Program-made: the position numbers and the translations under genes
In this document: piece after piece, positions 9,177-19,796 of the stretch
Position numbering within the stretch: position 1 is the stretch's first letter
How the letters are laid out: each line of letters starts with the position of its first letter
The notes under the pieces: model-generated
The model's input: the letters and a program-made list of their open reading frames with translations, nothing else
Databases searched by the model: none
Told to the model about the DNA's origin: nothing
Assembly (NCBI GenBank): GCA_023014485.1
Contig: JAJOZX010000484.1
Coordinates: 485,001 to 549,000, forward strand
From: Bathynomus jamesi
Lineage: Eukaryota; Arthropoda; Malacostraca; Isopoda; Cirolanidae
DNA length: 64,000 bases
Reading direction: 5' to 3'

Positions 9177-10748
9177 ATTTTTTACGTAGGAAGGAGGGGC
9201 CAAGGGCGAATGCCCGCAAAAACGCCCCTCCCATAGAGGAAGGAGAGAGTCAAAATCAAGGTCTTCGAGATGCCTGGACACTGCGTTTGAAAGATTGAAG
9301 GTCATAGACAGGGGGAAAGATGGATTGAGGAAAGTTGTTCCTGAGTTCACAGGTTGAGTAGATGAAAGATTGACAATATCGATTAACCCTTGCGTTACAG
9401 AGTTGGACAGAAAAGGAGTGAGAAAGTGTCGAAAGTCTGGTGCTGCGTGCTCTCCTTAAAGGAGGAGACATGCAGTTAGAGAGTTCAGGAGAGCAGTGCC
9501 CGTTATAATAGCGATAGTAAAGAGTGAGGCAACATTGCAGCATACTACAGGGGCGGACAAGACCCCTGTACAGAGACAGCAACTGAGTGAGGGTGAAGAA
9601 ACTGAGGAACCGATACAGCACACTTAACCTCTTAGAAGCTGTTATGTAAGGAGAATGTATGTGATTTTTCCAGGAAAGATCACGAGAAAAGGAAACGCCA
9701 AGAATGTTAAGAGAAGAGAAAGGATTGAGTTGTGTATTGTTGAAGATAAGCGGATAGTCGTGTGGAAAATTGTGACGAGTAGACAGATGAAGGAACATTG
9801 AAAGCCACAAGGTTTTCTCTACCTATTCAGAGATAGTAGAAAGATCAGAGGTCAGGTGTACCATAGCCGTCCCACGTGAAGCATTGAGTGTCTGTTGAGA
9901 GGGACACCTTGTGAAGCGGGTGGAGAAGTGAAGAGTGGAATCATCAGCATAGGAGTGGATAGGACAGGAAGTACGACTTAATAGATCATTGATAAATAAA
10001 AAGGAAAAGTGTGGATGACAGGACAGAATCCTGAGGAACACCACCATTAATACCTTTAGGAGAAGAACAACTGCAGTTATAGATCGACGAGAAAGGAAAT
10101 CAGAGATGAAGGCACAGGATAGAAACCGAAGGAGGGTAGTTTGGAAATTGAAGATTTGTGCCACACCATATCAAAAGCTTTTGATATGTCCAGCACCAAG
10201 CAAAAGTTTCACTGAAATCCCTAAAAGAGGATGACCAAGAGTCAGAGAGATATGCAAGAAGATTGCCAGTAGAGCGTCCCTTGTGGAACCCATAATGACG
10301 ATCTGAAAGAAGGTTGTGAGAAGCGAGTTATTTAAGAATCTATTACAGATAGATCCAAAACTTTAGAAAGGCAAGAAATCAAAGCAGTTGGACGATAGTT
10401 GGAAGGTCGAGAGCGGTCACCCTTCTTTGGGACAGGTTGAATGAAAGCGAACTACTAACAGGAATGAAAAGTATCAGATGAAAAACAAAGACGAAGGAAT
10501 TTGCCTAAGCAGGGTGTCCGCACAGAATCACAGTTCTTGAGAACAAGAGGAACACCATCAGGACCATACGCCTTCCTAGAGTTGAGCCCAGATAGGGCAG
10601 AAAAAAGATCTTTGGAAGAGATTCTAATTTCAGATATAATAAAGTCAGAGGGAAGAAGAGATGGAGGAACTGCACCGGAATCATCCATGGTTGAGTTGGA
10701 GGCCAAAGTTTGAGCGAAGAGTTCAGCTTTATCAGGTGATAATATCAA
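9177..10748 (-). pseudogene. Jockey-like LINE, copy F, inserted into the PLE
   Basis: Minus-strand non-LTR element. At 10455-10748 lies the RT N-terminal region (LFSALSGLNSRKAYGPDGVP, then VLKNCDSVRTPCLGKFLRL). At 9823-10164 are FLFINDLLSRTSCPIHSYAD and DSTLHFSTRFT, spanning the YADDS active site. At 9256-9810 are thumb and C-terminal blocks (ILGVSFSRDLSWKNH, SLYRGLVRPC, CMSPPLRRARSTRLSTLSHS, NARVNRYCQSFIYS). The 3' tail reaches about 9177 with ACGTAAAAAATAATA-type sequence. Several stops and frame changes separate the parts. PLE sequence continues on both sides (GGATATT before, TAATAATAAGCCTGAG after), so the LINE is younger than the PLE. Confidence 0.85.
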
Positions 10749-10885
10749 GTAATAATAAGCCTGAGTTTACTGTTTTCAGAAAAGCTACTAATTTCAACTC
10801 TTATGTTTACTGGCTTTCGTCTCATAGTTCTTTTATAAAGAGAGGCATCACTATTTGTAGAAAGATCTTGACTGCCTGAAAGCTG
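10749..10885 (+). pseudogene. Penelope-like element, continuation after LINE F
   Basis: AATAATAAGCCTGAGTTTAC onwards matches the reverse complement of 7215-7325 in the inverted PLE piece, including the coding-like run for EFTVFRKATNFNSYVYWLSS. It marks the right side of the LINE insertion. Identity to known sequence fades after about 10885. Confidence 0.75.
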
Positions 10886-11451
10886 ATGCGTTATCATGAG
10901 CTCTCTCGATGTGATGGCAAATCTTTGTCTTTATAGCCTAATAATGGTAAATATTTTATCAGTTATAAGCAATACGTTATAGCAAACAGATCAAGCAACC
11001 ACCGAACAGACATTTTTTTCAGTTCTGAGAGGGAGTTGAAAAGTGAAAGATGTACGATTGTACGTATTTTTGTGCTTCCATAAATTTAATGGAACTTGAT
11101 AAAGATGATGGTGAAATGTTAGCTTATTTAAGAGAGTTTAAACTGTAATTTTTAGGAATGAAAAATTGTACGGATTCATGCATGATATTCCATTTATGGC
11201 ACCACAGGGTTGCCCCCAGATAGTTTGAATTAAATGCTGGTCATTACCTCGAGTGCGGGAGGGTTAACACGTAAAATGCCTCTGGACGCGAAAGCGTTAT
11301 GCGTTTCCTCGGTTGTTTAAATATATGACAGGTTGCATTAACTTTTATCCCGTCGTTATGTAGTGGCCTGCGCCCGAACCTTCTATTCAAAAGGTTGTCG
11401 CTTCGAATACTGGTGGAAGGAATTTTTTCATATACACTATATGTATAGACT
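10886..11451. other. Unassigned stretch with a weak tRNA-like segment
   Basis: No gene recognised. At about 11362-11425 a possible anticodon stem (ACCTT with AAGGT), then GTCGCTTCGAATACTGG and a six-T run, looks like a decayed tRNA or tRNA-derived SINE body. The B-box is poor and no cloverleaf can be closed with confidence. Confidence 0.3.
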
Positions 11452-11504
11452 TAGGGTGACCAGATTTTTGCGATCCCAATGTGGGACGGATCCATTGGTA
11501 CACT

Positions 11505-12329
11505 AATATAATGTTATAATGTTTCAGACCAACAAAGACCCTAGGATCCACTCATGGCTGGTCTACCTAACTGTGTTCGTAATTGTGTATTGTGCATGTC
11601 CTCCGTGGTGACGGAGGGGACCTACAATTTTACGTGGGTTCCGAACCACAAGAACATAAGAAATTTTTACAGTGGGCACAGTAGGGGCCACTTCGACCCA
11701 TCGAGGTGGCTCCACCATGTAAAAACTGCCTGTACATTGGCAACGACCAATTTTTACAAAACTAAATAATTATCAATTTAAAACTAATTAATTTTCAATT
11801 TAAAACTAAAGATAGAATCTCTCGATCCAGAGGATCAAGTCATAATAGACTACTATCCACAAATATGTTACACTCTATATCTATTTATAACCGACATGCA
11901 AATATATCAGATCCAAGGAATCCAGTCAATTTCGTTACGGTATCCATCAATACCAGTACCATGCCAACCAAAAATAAGTCACGGTCCATATCAATTGCGG
12001 ACCAAGTCACAATTTACAACCATATACATTACAGTATATATACTTAGGAGGAAAAGTGTAGGTGTGGCTGTAAAGATTGTACAGTAATGTAGAAATGTGT
12101 GTGCACCCATTTTGGGTCTCCCATTTAAAAGTTTGTGGGGCAAGTGAAGATCATGAGTTTTTCAATACCTCAGAGTACTATGGGGGGCACCGCTCGGCAG
12201 AGGAATCTCTTTGAATGGGGTGTGTAAGGACAGAGAGAATCCCGTAACCCAAGATGCTGCCTCCCTATATCCCACAACACTTGTGTTGAGCTGTGGGATC
12301 TATCACCACAAAGCCATAATTTTACTATC
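11505..12329 (-). mobile_element. LINE copy A, 3' UTR
   Basis: Minus-strand 3' UTR of the CR1/L2-like family also present as copies B, C and D. It ends at CATTATAACATTATA, an 8-base repeat tail as in the other copies. It contains only one copy of the block that is duplicated in B, C and D (the part around 11815-12010), plus an extra short insertion near 11945-11970. The block GGTTCGGAACCCACGTAAAA also occurs here in reverse complement. Confidence 0.85.
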
Positions 12330-14636
12330 TTAAACTATACCCGATCTATCAACATATGCGTCTAATCGATTTTTAAACATGTTTATAGACGTGTTACTAA
12401 TTACTTCTACCGGCAAACTATTCCAGCTATTTACTATTCTATGCGTAAAAACGTTTTTGGCAACTGTTGTCTGGAACCTTCTACTTGTCAACTTACACCC
12501 GTTATTTCTAGTCCTATTATATTGAGATATTTCGAAAAAACTATCTCTATCTACGTTATCGAACCCATTCATAATTTTGAAAACCTGGATTAGAGCACCC
12601 CTTAGCCTCCTAGTCTCGAGTGTAGTCAATTTTAACTCCTTAAGCCTATCCTCGTACGACTTCGCTTCGACCTAAGCGACGGAATTATCTTAGTTGCTCG
12701 TCTTTGAACTCTTTCGATTTTGTCTATATCTTTGCGCATATGCGGATTCCAAAATTGGACCGCGTACTCCAAATGGGGTCTAACTAATGATTTATAAAGA
12801 GGAACTATAATATCGCGCGATTTGTACTCAAAATTCTGAGCTATAAAACCTAACACTTTGTTCCCCTTATTGACCGCTGCTGTACTTTGTTTCGCTACTT
12901 TTAAATCACCAATGACTATAACTCGTAAATCTTTTTCCTGCTCTATGCTTGTTAAATCTTTCCCTGACATACTATACGCAAAATTACCGTTACGCGAACC
13001 TATATGCAAAATTTTGCACTTATCGACGTTAAATCTCATTTGCCATGTGACTGACCAACCAACGATTTTATTCAGATATTCCTGGATTTTACCTCTATCT
13101 TCGTCATTAATCACCCTACCATCCAGCTTCGTGACTAGGCAGACATCTAAATCGTTAATATATATAAGAAAAAGCAAGGGTCCCAATACAGAACCCTGAG
13201 GAACGCCACTCGCTACATTAGCCCAACACGACTCCGCTCCATCAACGACCACCCTCTGTTTCCTACCTCGCAACCACTCTTCTATCCAATTTATTACTAC
13301 ACCCCTGATCCCATGAGCCTTAGTTTTCTCAATGAGTGTTTTGTGCGGTACGGTGTCAAACGCTTTTTGAAAATCTAAATACACTACATCAACCTCCCGA
13401 TGACTATCGTAAACGTCAACCACGCTTTGAAAAAATTCTAAAAGATTAGTTAAGCAAAATTTGTTTCGCCTAAAACCGTGCTGCATATTTCTAACTAAGT
13501 TGTGCAATTCTAAGTGTTCGACTATACGATCCCTAATTATTGATTCCAGTATCTTACCTACAACAGACTTTAAACTGATTGGCCTATAATTCCCCGCCGC
13601 ACCTTTATCGCCTTTCTTAAAGATAGGTGTTACGTTTGCTAACTTGAAATTATCTGGTACGGACCCCTCAGAAATAGACGCATTAAAAATCTTTGTTAGC
13701 GTCACAACAATGCTATCTTTTAATTCTTTTAGTTGTATGGGATATATGGAATCCGGCCCCGGTGATTTACGCGTTTTCATTTTATCAACATAGCGCATTA
13801 CCTCCCATTCACTAACCACAATATTATCCAAAATATTACCATTATCAAAAGGTATTGTCTATGACCGTAGGGATATTCGTTACATCTTCTACAGTAAAAA
13901 CTGACGTAAAAAATTCGTTTAGCAAGGTAGCCATTTCCTTGTTTTCAGAAACTAGATCTCCGTTAACATTTTTCAACGGCCCCAAGACACTTTTTACTGG
14001 ATTTCTATTGTTGACGTATTGAAAGAATCGCTTGGTGTTTTCTTTACCGTCACGAGCTATGGAGATTTCAAATTCGTGCTTGGACTTTTTTATTACACTT
14101 TTTGCTTCACGCCTTAGAGATATGTAGTTGTTTCGTAACCACAAATTGTCTTTATCGCATTTATGTAGCCTATAAGCCCTATCTCTACTCTTTATAATGT
14201 CTCCTACTCTAGAAGTAAGCCACAAGGGCTTGTTGTTTACTTTCGCACGCTTAATTTTGTACGGTACACATTCCTCATTTATAGTCCTAAATACTGTTTC
14301 GAACGATTCCCACATTAATTTTGCGTTGGAGTTCCCCATTACGTTTTCCCAATTGACGTGTGACAATTTATTTCGAAATTTACAAAAGTCTGCGTGCTGG
14401 AAGTTAGGAATTTTAGTCGAGTTAGCTGGTTTCGAGTGATTTACTTAGAGGACAAACTCTACCATATTGTGATCGCTATTGCTTAACGGTTCTATTACTT
14501 GAAGATCAGTAATTAGCCTATCATCCGTAGTTATTACTAAATCTAAAATACTGTCCAACCTCGTAGGTTCCCCAACCTTTTGAATAAGAAAGCTATCCTC
14601 GAGAAAATTAACACTCCACAGGTCAACCAATACCTT
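12330..14636 (-). pseudogene. CR1/L2-like LINE, copy A, ORF2 (endonuclease tail and RT)
   Basis: Minus-strand coding region in four open pieces. 14445-14630: endonuclease C-terminus (LDSILDLVITTDD, SNSDHNMVEF). 13845-14366: linker. 12632-13831 (399 aa): RT with KSPGPDSIYPIQLKEL, GAAGNYRPISL, VYLDFQKAFDTVPHK and [20 protein letters not shown]. 12330-12629: C-terminus (RRLRGALIQVFKIMNGFD). The FADD active-site block present in copies B, C and D is missing. An exact 27-base in-frame deletion at about 13133 removes it, so the frame stays open while catalysis is lost. The element is 5'-truncated within the endonuclease and lies inside a hAT. Confidence 0.9.
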
Positions 14637-14759
14637 TTAAAAGCATTTTGTATAGGCATTTTACTTTATCTTTCAAAGATATATAACGGACAAATAATTG
14701 TACTACCAAAAAGTAATTTTATATAGTTTACTTACCTAATTTATTGAAAAACATTTTAT

Positions 14760-15023
14760 TTAATTGTACTTGGTACTGGAATGTATATTCTTAAGGAGAG
14801 GTATTTCTTTGTTCGGATATTCACAAAATTCAAGGCAACTCATCTCGTAATTACATATCGTTAATAACGCTGCTTTTAGAGTATTTATATTTAACCGACT
14901 TTTTTCTTCTGTTGGAGCATTTGATCCAGGTAAACTCAAACAGAATTCTATTACCTTGGAAATGTTTTCAAAGGGAATTTTCTGTATGGGTACTCTGACA
15001 TTTAAATAACACGTCAACACCAT
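14760..15023 (-). pseudogene. hAT transposase C-terminus (dimerisation domain) fragment
   Basis: An 87-residue minus-strand piece with VIEFCLSLPGSNAPTEEKS, RLNINTLKAALLTICNYEM, SCLEFCEYPNKEIPLLKNIH. The pattern CLSLPGSNAPTE is the hallmark start of the hAT family dimerisation region, although the usual downstream NxxWxxxKxRLxxxT segment is partly lost (a deletion joins APTEE to KSRLN). It fits the C-terminal end of the hAT element that surrounds it. The DDE core is absent. Confidence 0.75.
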
Positions 15024-15316
15024 TATAATTCAAAATTTTAACTGACGAGCGTCGGCCGTCGAGGTCTGTCGTACTGGAGGTTTCAAAAACGTTTTAAAAC
15101 GTTTATGAAGGGATGCGCGGATGCAAGATCTACGATAATGAATACAAATTACATTTCATTTGTACGAAAATTGCATAAATACAAGAATGCGGGACATTGC
15201 ATTGTCCCGCATTAGTCAATGTTTTTAGCGGGACAGAAACTCTAAATGCGGGACAGTCCTGCAAAATGCAAGACGTCTGGTCACCCTATGTATAGTAGAA
15301 ATTTGTTACATGTATC

Positions 15317-15413
15317 CTGATTGAACGATAGTTGATGACGTCACCAATAGAATTTGCCAAGATTGTTCGAGAGCTCATAATGACGTCATCAACTTTCAGA
15401 TCAATCGGGTTCT
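15317..15413. repeat. Inverted repeat holding two TGACGTCA octamers
   Basis: GTTGATGACGTCA (15331-15343) is repeated in reverse complement at 15381-15393, and similarity extends outwards (CTGATTGA against TCAATCGG). Each arm contains the palindrome TGACGTCA, the binding site of CREB/ATF proteins. It may be a small fold-back element; no function is shown. Confidence 0.5.
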
Positions 15414-15620
15414 TTCAAACAAATTTCAACTTCAGCAAGAATCTGGTCTCTGTGAAACTTAATATGGTATTATTCTACTATTACACCCGTCTAACGTCCA
15501 GCAATTATTATATGTTCATTAAGTAGATTTTTTAAATTCTAAGACACTTTCCTTCTATAGCGTTTCCGTCGCAAATGCTTCGTTTTCGAGATATAAACAT
15601 TTTTTTGGTGTGTATCTAGT

Positions 15621-15692
15621 GTGTGTGTTCGTACGTTCGTTTGTGTTCGTACGTTCGTTTGTGTGTTCGTACGTTCGTTTGTGTGTTCGTTA
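15621..15692. repeat. Minisatellite, about 20-bp unit
   Basis: Three to four copies of GTGTGTTCGTACGTTCGTTT, lightly diverged. Confidence 0.9.
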
Positions 15693-15727
15693 CGTCTGCC
15701 CAATCACTGCGCTCCATCCATTTCGAA

Positions 15728-15852
15728 TTTGGATTACTTTCGTACCGGAATGGAACACTCATTCCACTCATTCAGAAGTACATTAGGTCTGGCTCTGTGA
15801 TTTATAGTGATTCCTGGGCTGCCTACAAGACTATAAGTGATTTAGGTTAGGT
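15728..15852 (+). pseudogene. Merlin-type transposase fragment
   Basis: Translates as IPLIQKYIRSGSVIYSDSW then AAYKTISDLG. This matches the middle of IS1595/ISXO2-like transposases, which in animals belong to the Merlin superfamily; the D in YSDSW is a conserved catalytic acidic position. The frame runs straight into (TTAGG)n at 15843 and stops. The continuation expected after SDLG (a [10 protein letters not shown] block) is found on the opposite strand at 16750-17010, also starting beside a (TTAGG)n tract. Confidence 0.7.
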
Positions 15853-15892
15853 TAGGATAGGTTAGGTCAGGTCAGGTTAGGTTAGGTCAATT
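15843..15892 (+). repeat. Interstitial (TTAGG)n-like tract
   Basis: About ten degenerate units of TTAGG/TCAGG. TTAGG is the telomere repeat of most arthropods. It lies exactly at a break in a Merlin transposase and next to an inverted repeat. Confidence 0.85.
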
Positions 15893-16094
15893 TTGAAGGT
15901 GAAATTTATGTTTTTCCTATGGTTTTTGATGTGTTTTAAACGAATCTGACCTTCAAAACCGTCGGAAATGACTCGTTTTCGATTGCCGGCTGGGGGAGGG
16001 GGTTATCTGAAAAACGAGTCATTTCCGACGGTTTTGAAGGTCAGATTCGTTCAAAACACATCAAAAACCATAGGAAAAACATAAATTTCACCTC
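15893..16094. repeat. Fold-back repeat, arms about 80-90 bp
   Basis: GGTGAAATTTATGTTTTTCC to GAAATGACTCGTTTT (left) reads back as AAAACGAGTCATTTC to GGAAAAACATAAATTTCACC (right). The arms are almost identical and enclose a G-rich centre (GGCTGGGGGAGGGGGTTATC). It has no coding capacity and looks like a MITE or single-stranded fold-back. Confidence 0.9.
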
Positions 16095-16129
16095 GAAAGG
16101 GAGGCGGGTGTAATACTGTACATTTACCC

Positions 16130-16133
<4 letters not shown>

Positions 16134-16189
<56 letters not shown>
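16134..16189. repeat. (TA)n microsatellite
   Basis: Pure TA tract. Confidence 0.95.
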
Positions 16190-16192
<3 letters not shown>

Positions 16193-16749
16193 GTAAAAGT
16201 GATCAAATAATGTAAAAAATCTTTTGATATATTTGAAGATCATATTATCTTAATGTTGAACATACTGTAGTTTACGCAGCTAGGCGTTTACGCTCCACTA
16301 GACCCACCCTCGGGAACAACTACGCGCAAGATAGCCTAGTCTCTAAAACGATAAAAGGTTTGTTGAAAAAACAAAGCTAAATTGATCAAATGCAAGTCAT
16401 CATCTTTCTAGTTGCTCAACTTACATCTACCTCTTTTCTGCACGCACTTAACATAGAGTATATAATAATTATTCCTGTATAATCATTAATTCTTTGTTCA
16501 AGTTCAGGTTATTCCATATTACACACATAAACAGTAAACATTTACTCTATAAAGGTTAGGAGACAGGGATCTTTTCGGTTTTAGGTCCGGCATTGGATTT
16601 TTTCATATTTTTGGTATAGACGTAGATTTTTACGCCGATTCCATTTCCGCAATCCGTTTCTTGGAGAAATAAACACGAAAAAAGTTATGTGCAAGTTTAT
16701 TACGTTTACAGGTTTCCAGAACACAGAACGGAACACAAACCAACGTTTG

Positions 16750-17010
16750 CTACTTGCCAAACTGCGCAATATCGTTCAGCATTTGGCGCACTAGATCTTT
16801 GCCTGCGTGTCGGCGACGCCAGAGAAACTCGCAGAGATAGGAGTCGATCATGGAACGGTGCGTACCACACCGGCGCTTGTTACCACGTTTGAGTTGGTTC
16901 CACGTCGACTCTATCCGTTGCGTGTGTGCTCCAGTTGAAGGGTCCACGAAGTTTTCGCTGTGGTTCACTGTTTTGTGACTGAAGCTGTACCTTTCGAGCT
17001 TTTCGATATA
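16750..17010 (-). pseudogene. Merlin transposase C-terminal fragment
   Basis: Minus-strand reading [40 protein letters not shown], then [13 protein letters not shown]. The NHS.NFVDP..GAHTQ.IES.W pattern is characteristic of the ISXO2/IS1595-like DDE domain, with the final acidic E in IES. The N-terminal two thirds, including the first catalytic D, is missing; the frame begins next to CCTAACC repeats on this strand. Confidence 0.85.
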
Positions 17011-17025
17011 CAAACAGAAGTAGTT

Positions 17026-17048
17026 TAGGTTAGGTTAGGTTAGGTTAA
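17026..17048 (+). repeat. Interstitial (TTAGG)n tract
   Basis: TTTAGGTTAGGTTAGGTTAG, four units, at the upstream break of the Merlin transposase fragment. Confidence 0.85.
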
Positions 17049-17213
17049 GTATAGGCGGATATTTGAATACAAGTTTTTGGCCATAACTTTTTTCGTGTTT
17101 ATTTCTCCAAGAAACGGATTGCAGAAATGGAATCAGCGTAAAAATCTACGTCTATACCAAAAACATGGAAAAAATCCAATGCCGGACCTAAAACCGAAAA
17201 GACCCGGAGACAG

Positions 17214-17776
17214 AATTGTGGTGTTTAATGAATGAGTTATATAGATTTAGATCGCAACTTTTATAATAGAAATTTCTCGAAATGAAACCTAATACTGTAC
17301 CCGGTTTGCCGTTCATGCTTTCCGAAAGCAATTATTTTAATGATTTTACACGTATTGTTTTAATGATTTTAAGTCGTTTTTGATTAATTCTTTTTCTTCA
17401 TTAACTTCCTACAACAGTCTGAGTTTCATCGTTATATATTGCTTCTTTTGAAGTACATCACTTTATATTTATGTAGGGTAACATAGATAAATATAAATCA
17501 AAATAAATGAAGCGCTCCGGACCACAACCTGCCAAGCGCCAGTGGGGCCAGAATTGAGTTGGTTATACCACTATATTCCTCCACCCTTCCTCTATCCCGT
17601 GGGTGAGTCAGGGAGCAAATTGTGGACCTGTACGTATGGTCGAAATCAATCAAATATCGTTATTGGTTCAAAAGTTATGGCATTTTGCGAGTTGACAAAC
17701 TTTAACTACATTTTTCTTTATTTTTTAATTTTGGCGCTTGGATGTTTGTGGTCCCGAGCGCCTCATATATCAAATA
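17214..17776. other. No recognisable gene
   Basis: AT-rich DNA between the Merlin and Tigger elements. No domain or RNA feature seen; the open frame at 17542-17826 has no recognisable pattern. Confidence 0.5.
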
Positions 17777-18162
17777 CAGTAAATCCTCGATTTAACGAAC
17801 TAATTCCAGCCGCCCCATTCCCTTAAATCGAATATTCTCTTAAATCGAAAATTCCCTTAAATTGTACAAAATTTCAGGCATTGAAAAAAATTATGCGTAG
17901 TGCTTAGGAAGAAATCCCTAGACAAAAAAAGTAGACATGGCTTACCTTAAAATTTGGGGGTTATGGTGTTTGTTGTAGGTGGCCTGACACAGGTATGACC
18001 CCCAAACCTGTGCCAGGCTTGAGGGGGTGAATTACTCTGTCTCAACATCACCCTCCAGAAGCATGGCAGGTACCTCTGGGGTGACTGGCTCTGGGGTAGT
18101 GGAAGCACTGCGAGAAAAGCTGAGTGTTGGAGCTGGTGAAGATGAAGAGGTTGATGACAATC

Positions 18163-19722
18163 CTAATGTTGAGGGTAGTGGAACATCAAAAGAAGAATGG
18201 CTGTCAGATCTTCGTCTTTGAGGGGCAGGAGGCTTGAAGAAATCATCAATCTTAGTCTGGATCGGGGCACACATGGCTTGTTTTTTTTGACGACCCTGGT
18301 TCTCATCTCCCTCAGATGGTCATAGAAGGACTGCGGGTCTTCATGCTTGGTGGTGATCAGGAAGATGAGGAGCGCATCAAGATTATTTCGTACCTCAGAC
18401 AGCTTCATCGATGGAATTGCAGATGTCTCTTCTTCTTCTTCTTCTTCCAAGCTTGTTTCTAAGGGACTTGAGGCCAAAGAAACTTCTGCAGCAATCTCGT
18501 CTTCAGATTGGATGTGGTCCCCGAGGTCTCCACCATCAATCTCCAGCCACTCTTCGATGTCCTCTTGCTGCACATCGTCCTCTCCAGCATTGCGGAAGAC
18601 CGTTCTGCATTCCTTTTCCGTCAATCCCTCGAAGTCTGCTGTCTTCTCTTGCAGCTGGGTTTGATGGTTGTGGGCAAAGAAGGCATTCCAGCCATGGACC
18701 AAGGTTCGAACACTCACCGTATCCCATGCTTTTTTTACATTGTGCACTACATCATAAAAGTTGTAGTTCTTGTAGGCCTGCAGACTTCTTTCTCCTCTTG
18801 TATCTAGCACGTCTTCTGCCGGGGGAAGCTCCACAACAAGAAGATCATCAAGCATGAGCTGACGGTAATGCCTTTTGAAAGCGTTGATTACCCCCTGGTC
18901 CATAGGTTGGATTAGTGAAGTGGTGTTCGGCGGCAAATACTCGACCCTTATCTTCCCATCACTGGAGCACAACACATCAGCAGAAGGATGCGCAGGAGCA
19001 TTGTTCAAGGGCAACAGGGCATTAACTTCTCTATAATTCACTTCCTTTTCCTTCACCTGGAAAGACCGGACAGCTGGGACAAAGCAGTTGTCTAACCAGT
19101 GCTTGGTAATCTCTCTCGTGAACCAAGCTTTCTTGTTACCTTCATAGGACAGAGGGAGACTGTTCATGAAGGGGCGTAATGCCATTGGCCTCTTCGCAGT
19201 TCCAACAACCATCGGCTTCAGGCGGTGGGTACCATCGGCATTGGCACACAGCAGGACAGACACACGACTCTTGCTCATTTTGTGCCCGGGGACACTTGCC
19301 TCTGCTCTCGCTGCCCGCGTGTTGCTCGGCAATGCCTTCCAAAAGAGGCCCGTCTCATCACCATTGTAGATTTGGAAGTCCTGCAGATTCGTTTCTATCC
19401 TCAGCACCTTCATCTCTTCTACGAAGGGAGCAACACTGGCGGTATCAACACTGCATCTTTCGCCGACAATCTTACGGTCCGTGATATTGTGCCAGGCACA
19501 AAACCTAGTCACCCAGCCAGGGCTAGCATGAAAATTTTCAATATTTAATTTTTCTGAAAACCTTACTCCAGCTGACTGAAGCTCTGGACCTCGGACCAGC
19601 AGCCCTTGAGCTTTTTGCTGTTTGTACCAGTTGTACACGGCGTCGTCCAGGTCTTGATGTGATGGCTTCTTTAATGGCTTTTTTTCGAGAGCCTTATTTT
19701 TGTCACTAGCACTAGCACTCAT
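18163..19722 (-). pseudogene. Tigger/jerky-type transposase, main part
   Basis: 519 residues. A CENP-B-type second HTH (about 12-90: KKPSHQDLDDAVYNWYKQQK to SPGWVTRFCAWHNI) precedes a DDE_1 domain (about 110-330). The first catalytic D is D122 in NGDETGLFW and the third is D275 in IQPMDQGVI. The second, normally in LDNAPAH, reads LNNAPAH: D to N at residue 240 (codon AAC). An acidic, serine-rich C-terminal tail follows, with a run of glutamates. The first HTH lies upstream in another frame (19797-19937). Loss of the acid predicts no strand transfer. Confidence 0.9.
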
Positions 19723-19796
19723 CTCATGCTGCAGCCTATAGCTCTATAGCTCTTAAGGTGCTGCTTATCACCTTTCAGTTGGTAAACTTGTGTTTT

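Larger units (their letters stand above)
11452..15288 (-). mobile_element. hAT element split by LINE copy A
   Basis: Ends are TAGGGTGACCAGA at 11452 and TCTGGTCACCCTA at 15288, a hAT-style inverted repeat, with GGGAC-type subterminal motifs inside both ends (several near 15190-15265). Flanks read TGTATAGA and TGTATAGT, seven of eight bases alike, but with two extra bases on the left, so the target duplication is uncertain. The hAT sequence is only about 55 bases on the left and 650 on the right. The rest is LINE copy A, and most of the transposase is lost. Confidence 0.7.
16567..17205 (-). mobile_element. Non-autonomous Merlin element with 8-bp target duplication
   Basis: Inverted ends of about 125 bases: GGATCTTTTCGGTTTTAGG at the left and CCTAAAACCGAAAAGACCC at the right. 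They are flanked by exact octamers GGAGACAG at 16559-16566 and 17206-17213. An 8-bp duplication and an IS1595-like transposase relic inside fit the Merlin superfamily. Internal content is only the C-terminal transposase fragment and a (TTAGG)n tract, so it cannot move itself. Confidence 0.85.

Noticed and set aside
15843..17048. True chromosome end
   Set aside because: The TTAGG tracts are very short, degenerate and internal, with transposons on both sides.
18347..18857. Plus-strand serine- and leucine-rich frames
   Set aside because: Shadows of the acidic, serine-rich tail and core of the minus-strand Tigger transposase.
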